DNA of 5,483 nt from Chitinophagales bacterium (GCA_014380545.1 JACMJP010000053.1:1-5483), one strand, 5' to 3'; counted from the first letter of the stretch, positions 1 to 5,483 are shown. Numbers and translations are program-made. Notes: generated by a model from the sequence alone, not told the origin.

Positions 1-1391
1 GCCGTGCTTTCATCTTCAAAATGCAATTGCACCATATATAATCCATCAATTAAATCAGCAACTGAAAGATACAATTGACTCTGAGCAATAATATTTTGTG
101 CTCTTATTTTTGCACCTGTTGAGTTATAAATAGAATATGTTTTCACTATAGCATTGCTATTTAATTTAATATTTATTTCTGTACTTGCCGGATTTGGTGA
201 AATGGAAAAAGTTTGTTGATTTTGATTTAAAATAGCTCCGGTTAAGTCCGATTGAAATACTTCTATAGTTTGATCAAGACCGCCACTAATGAATATTTCT
301 GTATCTATATTCCAGGAACCTTTAGCTCCCGCATAGAAATACCTCCCATCTATGTACATCGGTAAAGAAATCCACTCATCAAAAGCAAAATCATAAACAT
401 ATGTAGTTGAAAAAGAAAGGTCCACTCCTGAACAAGATTCATTTACTCCTCCCGGTAATAAGATTCCAATATTCGGAATTTTAGCTGCTCCATAATAAAA
501 TGGAAATAACTGGATGTAGCTTTCACCTTCAGGAATATCTGCGGTGTTCGTCCAAATGTTTGATTCAACATTATAAGTTTCAGCACTGGTTAATCCTTCA
601 TAGAAGGATCCGTTAAAAAATCTTCCTCCAGCAACAATTACATCGTCAGTGTAATCGCCGTATTCACTATAAAGAAATTTTGCAATCCTAAAATAATCTC
701 TTGCAATGTTCATGCTTGCAGCATCAGTCCAGGTATTTAATACAGGATCATAAATTTCTACGCTACTCATTTGGAAACCATAATCCGGATTATATCCTCC
801 GGCAACAAGCACCTTTCCATCTTCAAGTAAAACAGCACAGGGATAACTTCTTCCATAATGCAAAGAGTCAACTATAAAAATGGTGTCTGTTGAAGGATCA
901 TACAATTCAACAATGTTTGTGTTGCCATCATTGCCAAAGCCACCAACAAATAATACTCTTCCATCATCCAGTTTTGTTGCAGTGTGTCCTGATCTGCTCA
1001 CATGCATATCAGGGCCATCAGAAAATATTTGCAGATCCGGATCATAAATTTGTGTTCCTATATAATTTAAAGAACCGCCATCCCATCCGCCTGCAATGAT
1101 CACTTTTCCATTATCCAGTGCAGTTGCCGTATGCTGAAAGCGGATACTGTCCATCTCTCCTACTATAGTCCATGCATCTTCAATGGGATCATATTCTTCA
1201 GCAGTTTTTGTATTTGCGCTTCCATCCCAGCCTCCTGTAACCAATATTTTTCCATTAGTCATATATGTAGCTGTATGGCCGTTGCGCTGCTGATACATGT
1301 CATAAGCAAAACTCCAACTGCCGGATGTTTCCTGACTATAAATATGTATGGCAATACCAAAAAGAAAAGTGAGAGTGTAAGTATTTTTCAT
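1..1391 (-). CDS. Secreted Kelch-repeat protein with T9SS type A sorting domain (C-terminus cut by window edge)
   Basis: Reading back from the ATG at 1391-1389, the frame stays open to the window edge for 463 codons. Residues 1-19 look like a signal peptide (MKNTYTLTFLF start, hydrophobic core, probable cut between Ser19 and Gln20). The body is a Kelch-type beta-propeller: seven strand-ending Gly-Gly pairs lie near residues 53, 101, 150, 198, 255, 314 and 370. The first three repeats begin with HTAT (39, 87, 136) and carry the form DGKVLVAGG, with YDP and Trp later in several repeats. From about residue 396 (SISPNPAS) a type IX secretion C-terminal sorting domain begins, still running at the edge (GLYMVQL). 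Only about ten residues are probably missing, giving a full length near 475. Inferred role: exported or surface-attached protein; ligand unknown. No clear Shine-Dalgarno precedes the start. It is divergent from the small gene at 1478. Confidence 0.86.
   Translation of the reverse strand, partial: MKNTYTLTFLFGIAIHIYSQETSGSWSFAYDMYQQRNGHTATYMTNGKILVTGGWDGSANTKTAEEYDPIEDAWTIVGEMDSIRFQHTATALDNGKVIIAGGWDGGSLNYIGTQIYDPDLQIFSDGPDMHVSRSGHTATKLDDGRVLFVGGFGNDGNTNIVELYDPSTDTIFIVDSLHYGRSYPCAVLLEDGKVLVAGGYNPDYGFQMSSVEIYDPVLNTWTDAASMNIARDYFRIAKFLYSEYGDYTDDVIVAGGRFFNGSFYEGLTSAETYNVESNIWTNTADIPEGESYIQLFPFYYGAAKIPNIGILLPGGVNESCSGVDLSFSTTYVYDFAFDEWISLPMYIDGRYFYAGAKGSWNIDTEIFISGGLDQTIEVFQSDLTGAILNQNQQTFSISPNPASTEINIKLNSNAIVKTYSIYNSTGAKIRAQNIIAQSQLYLSVADLIDGLYMVQLHFEDEST
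179..206 (-). other. Start of T9SS type A C-terminal sorting domain
   Basis: This stretch encodes the SISPNPAS-type opening (Pro399-Asn400-Pro401) of the roughly 70-80 residue domain that directs proteins to the Bacteroidota type IX secretion system. The beta-strand pattern that follows (IYNSTGAKI, then DLIDGLYMVQL) fits the family. The closing strand with the usual basic end lies outside the window. Confidence 0.8.
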
Positions 1392-1477
1392 ACAGTAAGA
1401 TTTAGTAAACAATATTACAAAAGAACTTGCATTTTAGCTGGCATTATTCTTTTATTAAGAGGAGAAAATATATTGTT
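1392..1477. promoter_or_regulatory. Divergent intergenic region between Kelch gene and small membrane-protein gene
   Basis: This 86-bp AT-rich gap separates two divergent starts, so it must hold a promoter for each unless transcription enters from outside. On the minus strand TAATATTG (plus coordinates 1410-1417) resembles the Bacteroidota -7 box TAnnTTTG with one mismatch and lies about 19 bp from the Kelch ATG. I found no matching -33 TTG at the right distance. No convincing -7 box was found for the plus-strand gene. Confidence 0.3.
1457..1465 (+). promoter_or_regulatory. Shine-Dalgarno-like site of the 38-residue ORF
   Basis: AAGAGGAGA lies 12 bases before the ATG at 1478. It is purine-rich and close to the anti-SD complement, though a little farther away than usual. 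The other genes in the window lack such a site, so it is a real argument that the small ORF is translated. Confidence 0.5.
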
Positions 1478-1594
1478 ATGAGAAATCCATTCAGAGGTTT
1501 GATTGCAGGCTACGGCGCATATAAATTAGGCGGGGGATGTGTAGGTACTATATTACTATTCCTTTTATTTTACTGGATACTTGGGTCCTGCTGA
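1478..1594 (+). CDS. Small Gly-rich single-span membrane protein (38 aa)
   Basis: This short gene is easily missed. ATG at 1478, TGA at 1592-1594. The product opens with MRNPFRGLIAGYGAYKLGGG, then Cys21, then a very hydrophobic stretch (about residues 22-36) with Trp33, and ends in Cys38. It would be one transmembrane helix preceded by a positively charged Gly-rich segment, with the N-terminus probably cytoplasmic. An AAGAGGAGA site precedes the ATG. The G-x-G-A-x-K-L-G-G-G-C pattern resembles small uncharacterised Bacteroidota proteins I have met, but I cannot name a family and no function should be assumed. It is divergent from the Kelch gene, convergent with the MocR gene, and followed by a hairpin. 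The open frame alone proves little at this length; the RBS and clean charge/TM layout are the support. Confidence 0.6.
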   Translation: MRNPFRGLIAGYGAYKLGGGCVGTILLFLLFYWILGSC

Positions 1595-1615
1595 AAAAAT
1601 CTTCAGAAAGTATTT

Positions 1616-1648
1616 ACATGATATGGGAAAGTATTTTCCCTGACATGT
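1616..1648. terminator. Hairpin between convergent genes, possible bidirectional terminator
   Basis: ACATG (1616-1620) pairs with CATGT (1644-1648), and GGGAAA (1625-1630) pairs with TTTCCC (1635-1640) around a GTAT loop, leaving an internal loop of ATAT against TGA. It sits 22 bases after the small ORF's stop and 3 bases beyond the MocR stop, where a terminator shared by convergent genes is expected. There is no strong T-run on either side, so intrinsic termination is likely but not certain. Confidence 0.5.
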
Positions 1649-1650
1649 AT

Positions 1651-3090
1651 TTATGTACTCAATTTTGCTATTAAATTTCCAAGTGTCTTTAAACTTTTTT
1701 CCACTTCATCATTATATAAGATGCCGAAACCAATGCGGATATAATTTGTGAAGCGGGCATCAGCAGAAAATATTTGCCCTGGTGTAATACTGATATTTTG
1801 TTCAATTGCTTTTTGATATAATTCAAAAGCATTTACATTTTTATTTAATTCCACCCACAATACATAGCCCCCCTGTGGCTGCGATAATTTTGTATCAGCA
1901 GGGAAATAATTTGTTATTGTTCTTACATATTTTAAATAATTTGTGTACAGTGCTTTGCGTAAATTGCGCAAATGCAATTCATATCGTCCTTTCTCAAAGA
2001 AAATACCGATGGCGGTTTGTGTTGGTGTCGCATTGCTGCAACTGTGAATTAATTTTATGCGGATAAGTTGTTCCTTATATTTTCCTGGAATTACCCATCC
2101 AACCCTATATCCCGGCGCCAGTGATTTTGATACGGATGAACACAACAACACATTTCCGGTTTTATCAAAACTCTTACATGTTTTTGGTCTTTGTTTTCCG
2201 AAATATAATTCACCATAAATATCATCTTCAATTAATGGAATATCTTTTTCCGCCAGCAATTTTACTAATTGCTTTTTCGTTAATTCCGGCATTAATGAAC
2301 CGATGGGGTTATTAAAATTCGGAACAAATACACAAGCTTTAATTTTTACTTTTTCAATCGCCCTTTGCAAATAATCCATATCCAATCCTGTATCAGGATG
2401 ATTGGGGATTTCTAATACTTTTAATCCCAAACTTTGCATCGCATGAAATATCCCGAAATAATTTGGCGCATCTATGGCAACTGTATCACCCGGTTGTGTA
2501 ATTGCTTTTAAACAAAATACAATTGCCTCCATGCACCCCTGAGTTGTAACAACATCATCTTCAGTAATTACTCCACCCCAGTTAAACGCCAGCCTTGCAA
2601 TTTGTTTTCGCAATAAAACATTACCCTGTAAATTCTCATAATTCAAACAACTGTATTTTGATTTTCGCAATGCTTCATTCATTGCTTTATTTAATTTTGC
2701 TGCAGGTAAAAACTCAACACCCGGTGCAGCTAAAGAAAATTTAATTACACTTTCCGCAGTTAAATTTTTATAGATCATAGTGATCATTTCATCCACACTT
2801 ATTTTTTTAATATCAGATTTTACAGGCTCTATCTTGGATATCATTAAACAAGTGTGGGGTGTAAACCTTACATAATACCCGCTCTTTGGCCTTGCTTCAA
2901 TTAATCCTTTATTCTCCAGCTGCACATAAGATAAATATGCAGTGCTCATACTAATACCCTGTTCCTTGCTCAACTGTCGCACCGATAGTAATTTATCACC
3001 GGATTTCAATACACCCTTTTCAATTTGTTTTTCCAGTTTATCAGCTATCTGATGATACAGGAATTCCGCTTTTTCAATTGCTGCGATCAT
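1651..3090 (-). CDS. MocR-family transcriptional regulator (GntR winged helix fused to class I aminotransferase-like domain)
   Basis: The 479-residue product has the standard MocR length and order. Residues about 7-76 are a GntR winged helix-turn-helix (SVRQLSKEQGISMSTAY, then LENKGLIEARPKSGYYV). After a linker (about 77-112) comes an aspartate-aminotransferase-like fold. Its PLP residues appear intact: Tyr211 (DAPNYFG), Asn261 (NNPIG), Asp289 and Tyr292 (EDDIY), Lys322 as Schiff-base lysine (SSVSKSLAPGYRVGW), Arg329, and Arg452 (YIRIGFG) for a substrate carboxylate. MocR proteins are cytoplasmic DNA-binding regulators that sense PLP and/or an amino-acid ligand; true aminotransferase activity is rarely shown. 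It is divergent from an EamA permease, its most likely target, and may also regulate itself. The ATG at 3090 fits the family N-terminus; no Shine-Dalgarno is visible. The specific ligand cannot be read from the sequence. Confidence 0.93.
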   Translation of the reverse strand: MIAAIEKAEFLYHQIADKLEKQIEKGVLKSGDKLLSVRQLSKEQGISMSTAYLSYVQLENKGLIEARPKSGYYVRFTPHTCLMISKIEPVKSDIKKISVDEMITMIYKNLTAESVIKFSLAAPGVEFLPAAKLNKAMNEALRKSKYSCLNYENLQGNVLLRKQIARLAFNWGGVITEDDVVTTQGCMEAIVFCLKAITQPGDTVAIDAPNYFGIFHAMQSLGLKVLEIPNHPDTGLDMDYLQRAIEKVKIKACVFVPNFNNPIGSLMPELTKKQLVKLLAEKDIPLIEDDIYGELYFGKQRPKTCKSFDKTGNVLLCSSVSKSLAPGYRVGWVIPGKYKEQLIRIKLIHSCSNATPTQTAIGIFFEKGRYELHLRNLRKALYTNYLKYVRTITNYFPADTKLSQPQGGYVLWVELNKNVNAFELYQKAIEQNISITPGQIFSADARFTNYIRIGFGILYNDEVEKSLKTLGNLIAKLST

Positions 3091-3105
3091 AAAAGTTATT
3101 TGACT

Positions 3106-3124
3106 GAGTAATCAATAGAGTAAT
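3106..3124. repeat. GAGTAAT direct repeat, 12-bp period
   Basis: GAGTAAT occurs at 3106-3112 and again at 3118-3124, start to start 12 bp, between the MocR ATG and the putative operator. Some MocR regulators bind direct repeats, so it may belong to the same control element. In AT-rich DNA a 7-mer pair can arise by chance. Confidence 0.35.
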
Positions 3125-3134
3125 AAGTTGATGC
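3125..3134 (-). promoter_or_regulatory. Putative operator half-site upstream of the MocR gene
   Basis: Read in the direction of the MocR gene this is GCATCAACTT, 34 bp before its ATG. The same 10-mer occurs upstream of the divergent permease (3245-3254). It directly adjoins a pair of GAGTAAT direct repeats. Inference: a binding site for the MocR protein. Confidence 0.4.
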
Positions 3135-3147
3135 TTAATTCTTATTT

Positions 3148-3155
3148 GAAATATA
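3148..3155 (-). promoter_or_regulatory. Possible -7 promoter box for the MocR gene
   Basis: Read on the minus strand, TATATTTC matches TAnnTTTG except for the last base and lies about 57 bp before the MocR ATG. The GCATCAACTT copy would fall just downstream, around the transcription start. No matching -33 TTG was found. This is weak evidence in AT-rich DNA. Confidence 0.22.
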
Positions 3156-3237
3156 TGCATCTTTTCTTTCTACACCGGTTAATCTGTTATGGGCAAAATT
3201 ACAAAAACTGAATCTGTTTTTTTACAAATATTCTTTG

Positions 3238-3245
3238 CACCTTTG
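3238..3245 (+). promoter_or_regulatory. Possible Bacteroidota -7 promoter box for the permease gene
   Basis: CACCTTTG followed by CA matches the Bacteroidota -7 consensus TAnnTTTG except for its first base. It lies 23 bp before the permease ATG, implying a short leader. A clear -33 TTG is missing at the usual distance (only CTG at 3214-3216), which would fit a promoter needing an activator. Confidence 0.33.
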
Positions 3246-3254
3246 CATCAACTT
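3245..3254 (+). promoter_or_regulatory. Putative operator half-site upstream of the permease gene
   Basis: GCATCAACTT ends 14 bp before the permease ATG at 3269. It is the exact inverted copy of 3125-3134 and overlaps the end of the possible -7 box CACCTTTG, so a regulator bound here would touch the transcription start region. Confidence 0.4.
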
Positions 3255-3268
3255 TATAAAACGCATTG

Positions 3269-4165
3269 ATGAAAGGCAACAATAAAGCGTTTTTGGCTTT
3301 AGTATGGATAAGTTTTTTCTGGGGAACTACTTATGTAGCTTCTAAAATTGCCACACAGGAAATTCCCGGGTTATTTTTATCAGCGGTCCGTTTATTTGTG
3401 TCAGGTATTCTTATTACTGGCTGGTTCTTATTACGGGGGTCAAAGCTCCCTGATAAAAAAATACTTGCCATCTTATTTGTGCAGAGTATTTTTTTGCTAA
3501 TATTCGGAAATGGATTATCTACCTGGGGAATTCAATACATCAGTGGTGGCTTAGCATCTATTATTAGTGCATTAATTCCGCTGGAAATAGTTTTATTCAG
3601 TATCCTCATCATCAGGAAAACAAAAATCACTCTTTTGCTATTTGCCGGTTTGCTTGCAGGACTTGCCGGTTTGTATATCATTTTTCATGAATATTTAAAT
3701 GAACTGTTACAACCCCAATATACATTTGGAGTAATATTATCATTATGTGCAGGAGTAATGTGGTCTATTGGTTCAGTATTAACAACAAAATATAAATTAA
3801 GTATTGATCTTTTATTTGGTGCCGGAATACAAATGTTATTTGCCGGAATTGTTTTATTACCTATAAGTATTTTATCAGGACATAGCATGAATTTACTGCA
3901 TGCACAAACAGATTCAATCTTATCGCTGATATATTTAATTATAATAGGTTCTGTAATATCTTATTCATTATTCATTTATGCAAACAGTAAATTATCGGCT
4001 GCAAGGGTTTCTATTTATGCATACATTAATCCTATTGTAGCCATTCTATTAGGCTGGATGATTCTGCGGGAAAAATTAAATATTTATATTATAATAGGAA
4101 CAGTTATTACTTTAGCCGGGGTGTATGTTGTAAATAATGAATTCAGAAAACAAGTTTTAAAATAA
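3269..4165 (+). CDS. EamA/DMT-superfamily permease (RhaT/YdcZ-type exporter fold)
   Basis: The 298-residue product has the normal length and ten-helix pattern of the drug/metabolite transporter superfamily, with two EamA halves. Hydrophobic segments lie at roughly 7-24, 35-55, 65-83, 92-115, 120-139, 151-171, 182-201, 217-237, 245-265 and 271-289. The N-terminal WISFFWGTTYVASKIA is a hallmark of the first EamA repeat, and both halves carry the matching helix pair (GGLASIISALIPLEIVLFS and AARVSIYAYINPIVAILLG). Family knowledge: inner-membrane carriers, often amino-acid or metabolite exporters; the substrate here is unknown. A TTG at 3266 directly precedes the ATG; I prefer the ATG at 3269. No Shine-Dalgarno is visible. 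The divergent MocR gene is its likely regulator, and the ilvE-like ORF starts 53 bp after its stop. Confidence 0.9.
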   Translation: MKGNNKAFLALVWISFFWGTTYVASKIATQEIPGLFLSAVRLFVSGILITGWFLLRGSKLPDKKILAILFVQSIFLLIFGNGLSTWGIQYISGGLASIISALIPLEIVLFSILIIRKTKITLLLFAGLLAGLAGLYIIFHEYLNELLQPQYTFGVILSLCAGVMWSIGSVLTTKYKLSIDLLFGAGIQMLFAGIVLLPISILSGHSMNLLHAQTDSILSLIYLIIIGSVISYSLFIYANSKLSAARVSIYAYINPIVAILLGWMILREKLNIYIIIGTVITLAGVYVVNNEFRKQVLK

Positions 4166-4218
4166 ATCTTATGAAAGAGATTGGATGGCTGCTGACACAA
4201 TAGAATAAAAAACAAATT

Positions 4219-5415
4219 ATGGATACAACACTAAATATATCAACCAACATGGAAATACCGGTAACCAAAATAAAAGAATCAAAGATCAATGAAGTTGACT
4301 TAAAACAATTGCAGTTTGGAAAAATAACCTCCGATCATATGTTCATTGCAAAATATAAAGATGGCAATTGGCAGAATACAGAGATCATTCCTTACAGTGA
4401 TATTTCGTTAGCCCCAACTGCATTATGTTTTCATTATGGTCAAACGACTTTCGAAGGCATGAAAGCATTCAGAATGAAAGATGGTAATGTATCAATATTC
4501 AGAATGGAAAAACACTTTGAACGCATAAATAAATCACTTGACAGAATGTGTATGGCAAATGTGGATGAGGAATTATTTTTTGAATCTATAAAAAAATTAA
4601 TTGCATTAGATCAGCAATGGGTTCCGGAGGGTGAAGGAACATCATTATATATTCGCCCGTTCATGATCGCAACAGAAGAACGTTTTGGTGTAAAAGAAAG
4701 TGATGAATATTTATTTATTATTTTTTCAGGACCTGTTCCGCAATTATTTCACAAGCCAATTAAAGTAAAAGTGGAAACAAAATATGTTCGTGCCGCAAAA
4801 GGAGGAACGGGTTATGCGAAGTGCGGTGGAAATTATGGTGCTGCATTTTATCCAACAAAAATTGCAAGACAGGAAGGATATAATGCTGTATTGTGGACAG
4901 ACAGTAAAGAAAATAAATACATTGAAGAATCAGGAACAATGAATGTTATGTTCATTATTAATAATGTCCTTATTACTCCTCCGTTAAGTACTTCTATTTT
5001 AGATGGCATAACGAGGGATTCGGTTTTAGTGATTGCGGGAGACATGGGGATGAAAGTTGAAGAAAGAGAAATTGCGCAATCAAAAGTTGCAACTCCCAAA
5101 GCTGAATCCAAAGAAGCCCTTCATGATAAACTGGCGAAAAGCATTCCGGCAAAGGAAAGTCTTGCAGAAAAAATGGAAGGCACTCCGATTCCGGATTTGA
5201 AAAAAGCTATTTCACTGAACCAGCGATTCCAGTTCTCGCGAGAATTGTTCAAAGGCAACAACCAGGAATATGAAGTGAGCATAGACAAACTGAATACCGC
5301 ATCACGCGATGAAGCTATGAAGCATCTCAGCAACCTGAAATCAAAATTCACCTGGAACGATGAGTCACCTGTCACCCATGATTTCATCGAACTGGTGGAG
5401 AGGAGGCATTCGTAG
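4219..5415 (+). CDS. ilvE: Branched-chain aminotransferase (IlvE) with its C-terminus replaced by an unrelated domain
   Basis: Residues 1 to about 286 are a fold-type IV branched-chain aminotransferase, which transfers the amino group between Leu/Ile/Val and 2-oxoglutarate using PLP. Visible motifs: CFHYGQTTFEGMKAFR (70-85), FRMEKHFERI (94-103), YIRPFMIATE (144-153), the Schiff-base lysine Lys201 in YAKCGGNYGAAF, Glu237 in EESGTMN (binds the PLP ring nitrogen) and ITRDSVL (264-270). Intact family members have about 355 residues and continue to a GTGTA-type phosphate-binding loop. Here that part is missing. From about residue 287 the protein becomes a charged linker, then a small helical domain (about 325-396). 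The 398-residue total is therefore a hybrid. GC rises from 63/180 at 4801-4980 to 82/180 at 5221-5400. As written, BCAT activity is doubtful. ATG at 4219 is used; Met11 (4249) is an alternative. No Shine-Dalgarno is visible. Confidence 0.82.
   Translation: MDTTLNISTNMEIPVTKIKESKINEVDLKQLQFGKITSDHMFIAKYKDGNWQNTEIIPYSDISLAPTALCFHYGQTTFEGMKAFRMKDGNVSIFRMEKHFERINKSLDRMCMANVDEELFFESIKKLIALDQQWVPEGEGTSLYIRPFMIATEERFGVKESDEYLFIIFSGPVPQLFHKPIKVKVETKYVRAAKGGTGYAKCGGNYGAAFYPTKIARQEGYNAVLWTDSKENKYIEESGTMNVMFIINNVLITPPLSTSILDGITRDSVLVIAGDMGMKVEEREIAQSKVATPKAESKEALHDKLAKSIPAKESLAEKMEGTPIPDLKKAISLNQRFQFSRELFKGNNQEYEVSIDKLNTASRDEAMKHLSNLKSKFTWNDESPVTHDFIELVERRHS
5077..5415 (+). other. Foreign C-terminal segment of the ilvE-like ORF: charged linker plus small helical Bacteroidota domain
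   Basis: Residues about 287-324 are a Lys/Glu/Ala-rich linker (KEALHDKLAKS, then ESLAEKMEGTPI). Residues 325-396 form a compact helical unit: DLKKAISLNQRFQF, RELFKGNNQEYEVSIDKLN, DEAMKHL, FTWN and a closing FIELVERRHS. I recognise this pattern (DLKxAIxLNxRFxF ... ELFxGN ... W ... F-x-ELVERR) as the C-terminal end of uncharacterised Bacteroidota proteins that carry such a linker before it, but I know no function. It has no relation to aminotransferases. The ending VERRHS-stop looks like a genuine native C-terminus, so this piece appears to be the tail of another gene rather than random out-of-frame sequence. Confidence 0.65.
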
Positions 5416-5421
5416 TTGATC

Positions 5422-5450
5422 GTTTTAGCGTTTGGAGTTTAGCGTTACTG
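5422..5450. repeat. Degenerate heptamer tandem repeat after the last ORF
   Basis: Just after the stop the sequence reads GTTTTAGC, GTTTGGA, GTTTAGC, GTTACTG: four units of 7 (first 8) bp starting GTT, with TTTAGCGTT repeated exactly at 5424-5432 and 5438-5446. Similar GTTTAGC-type strings are, from memory, common between genes in some Bacteroidota. The rest of 5416-5483 shows no gene or clear terminator. Confidence 0.5.
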
Positions 5451-5483
5451 AAGACGCGGAACACAAAACAGGAAACGCATAAC

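Noticed and set aside
1445..1453. TATTCTTTT as a -7 box for the small membrane-protein gene
   Set aside because: Spacing between TA and TTT is wrong by one base, the final G is absent, and the nearest upstream TTG is too close.
890..1481. Two plus-strand open frames (890-1099 and 1131-1481)
   Set aside because: They lie antisense to the Kelch gene, whose frame gives coherent repeats throughout; their own products are Cys/His/Ser-rich and show no domain.
1806..2315. Plus-strand open frames inside the MocR gene (1806-2066, 2121-2315)
   Set aside because: Antisense shadows of a full-length protein with intact PLP motifs; no start signals of their own.
3266..3268. TTG as the start codon of the permease
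   Set aside because: An ATG follows immediately and no ribosome binding site favours the TTG.
3685..3888. Minus-strand open frame opposite the permease gene
   Set aside because: Antisense to a clear EamA gene, with no family resemblance.
4171..4203. Ten-codon ORF MKEIGWLLTQ just before ilvE, a possible leader peptide
   Set aside because: It contains Ile and two Leu codons, but there is no run of regulatory codons, no following attenuator hairpin with a T-run, and no RBS; likely chance.
4848..5387. Minus-strand open frames at 4848-5111 and 5121-5387
   Set aside because: Both are antisense to the ilvE-like ORF. The second covers the foreign tail, but the sense frame there has a coherent helical domain ending in VERRHS, so the sense reading is preferred.
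1..5483. tRNA/rRNA genes, CRISPR arrays, insertion sequences, phage or defence genes
   Set aside because: I looked for spaced direct repeats, terminal inverted repeats, transposase or nuclease motifs and cloverleaf patterns and saw none; the genes are metabolic, regulatory or secreted.

Overview
The window looks like Bacteroidota DNA, most like the Chitinophagales/Sphingobacteriales/Saprospiria part of the phylum. The reasons are low GC (35% in a hand-counted stretch of ilvE), a secreted Kelch protein ending in a type IX secretion (T9SS) type A sorting domain, starts with almost no Shine-Dalgarno, a TAnnTTTG-like -7 box, and a Bacteroidota-style IlvE N-terminus. I did no database search; family calls rest on motifs read by eye.

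Layout. 1-1391 (minus): a Kelch-repeat exported protein, cut off by the window edge about ten residues before its expected C-terminus. 1392-1477: a short divergent intergenic region. 1478-1594 (plus): a 38-codon Gly-rich single-span membrane protein with one of the few good ribosome binding sites here. 1595-1650: a hairpin between convergent genes. 1651-3090 (minus): a MocR-type regulator (GntR winged helix fused to a class I aminotransferase fold). 3091-3268: the divergent control region, with the 10-mer GCATCAACTT upstream of each gene in its own sense direction. 3269-4165 (plus): a ten-span EamA/DMT permease. 4219-5415 (plus): an ORF starting as branched-chain aminotransferase (IlvE) and ending as something else. 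5416-5483: no gene, but a degenerate 7-bp tandem repeat.

How the genes may work together (inference). The MocR protein probably controls the divergent permease, a common arrangement for this regulator class, and GCATCAACTT is the best operator candidate. IlvE lies 53 bp behind the permease and could be co-transcribed, which would hint at an amino-acid or keto-acid substrate, but the sequence does not prove this.

The most notable point is the last ORF. It has the BCAT active site through the TRDSVL motif (Lys201, Glu237), then around residues 286-292 switches to a charged linker and a small helical domain that I associate with other Bacteroidota proteins. The C-terminal ~65 residues of IlvE, with the GTGTA-type phosphate-binding loop, are absent, and GC rises from 35% to about 46%. 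This is either an assembly chimera, a recombination scar or a real fusion. I favour the first two.
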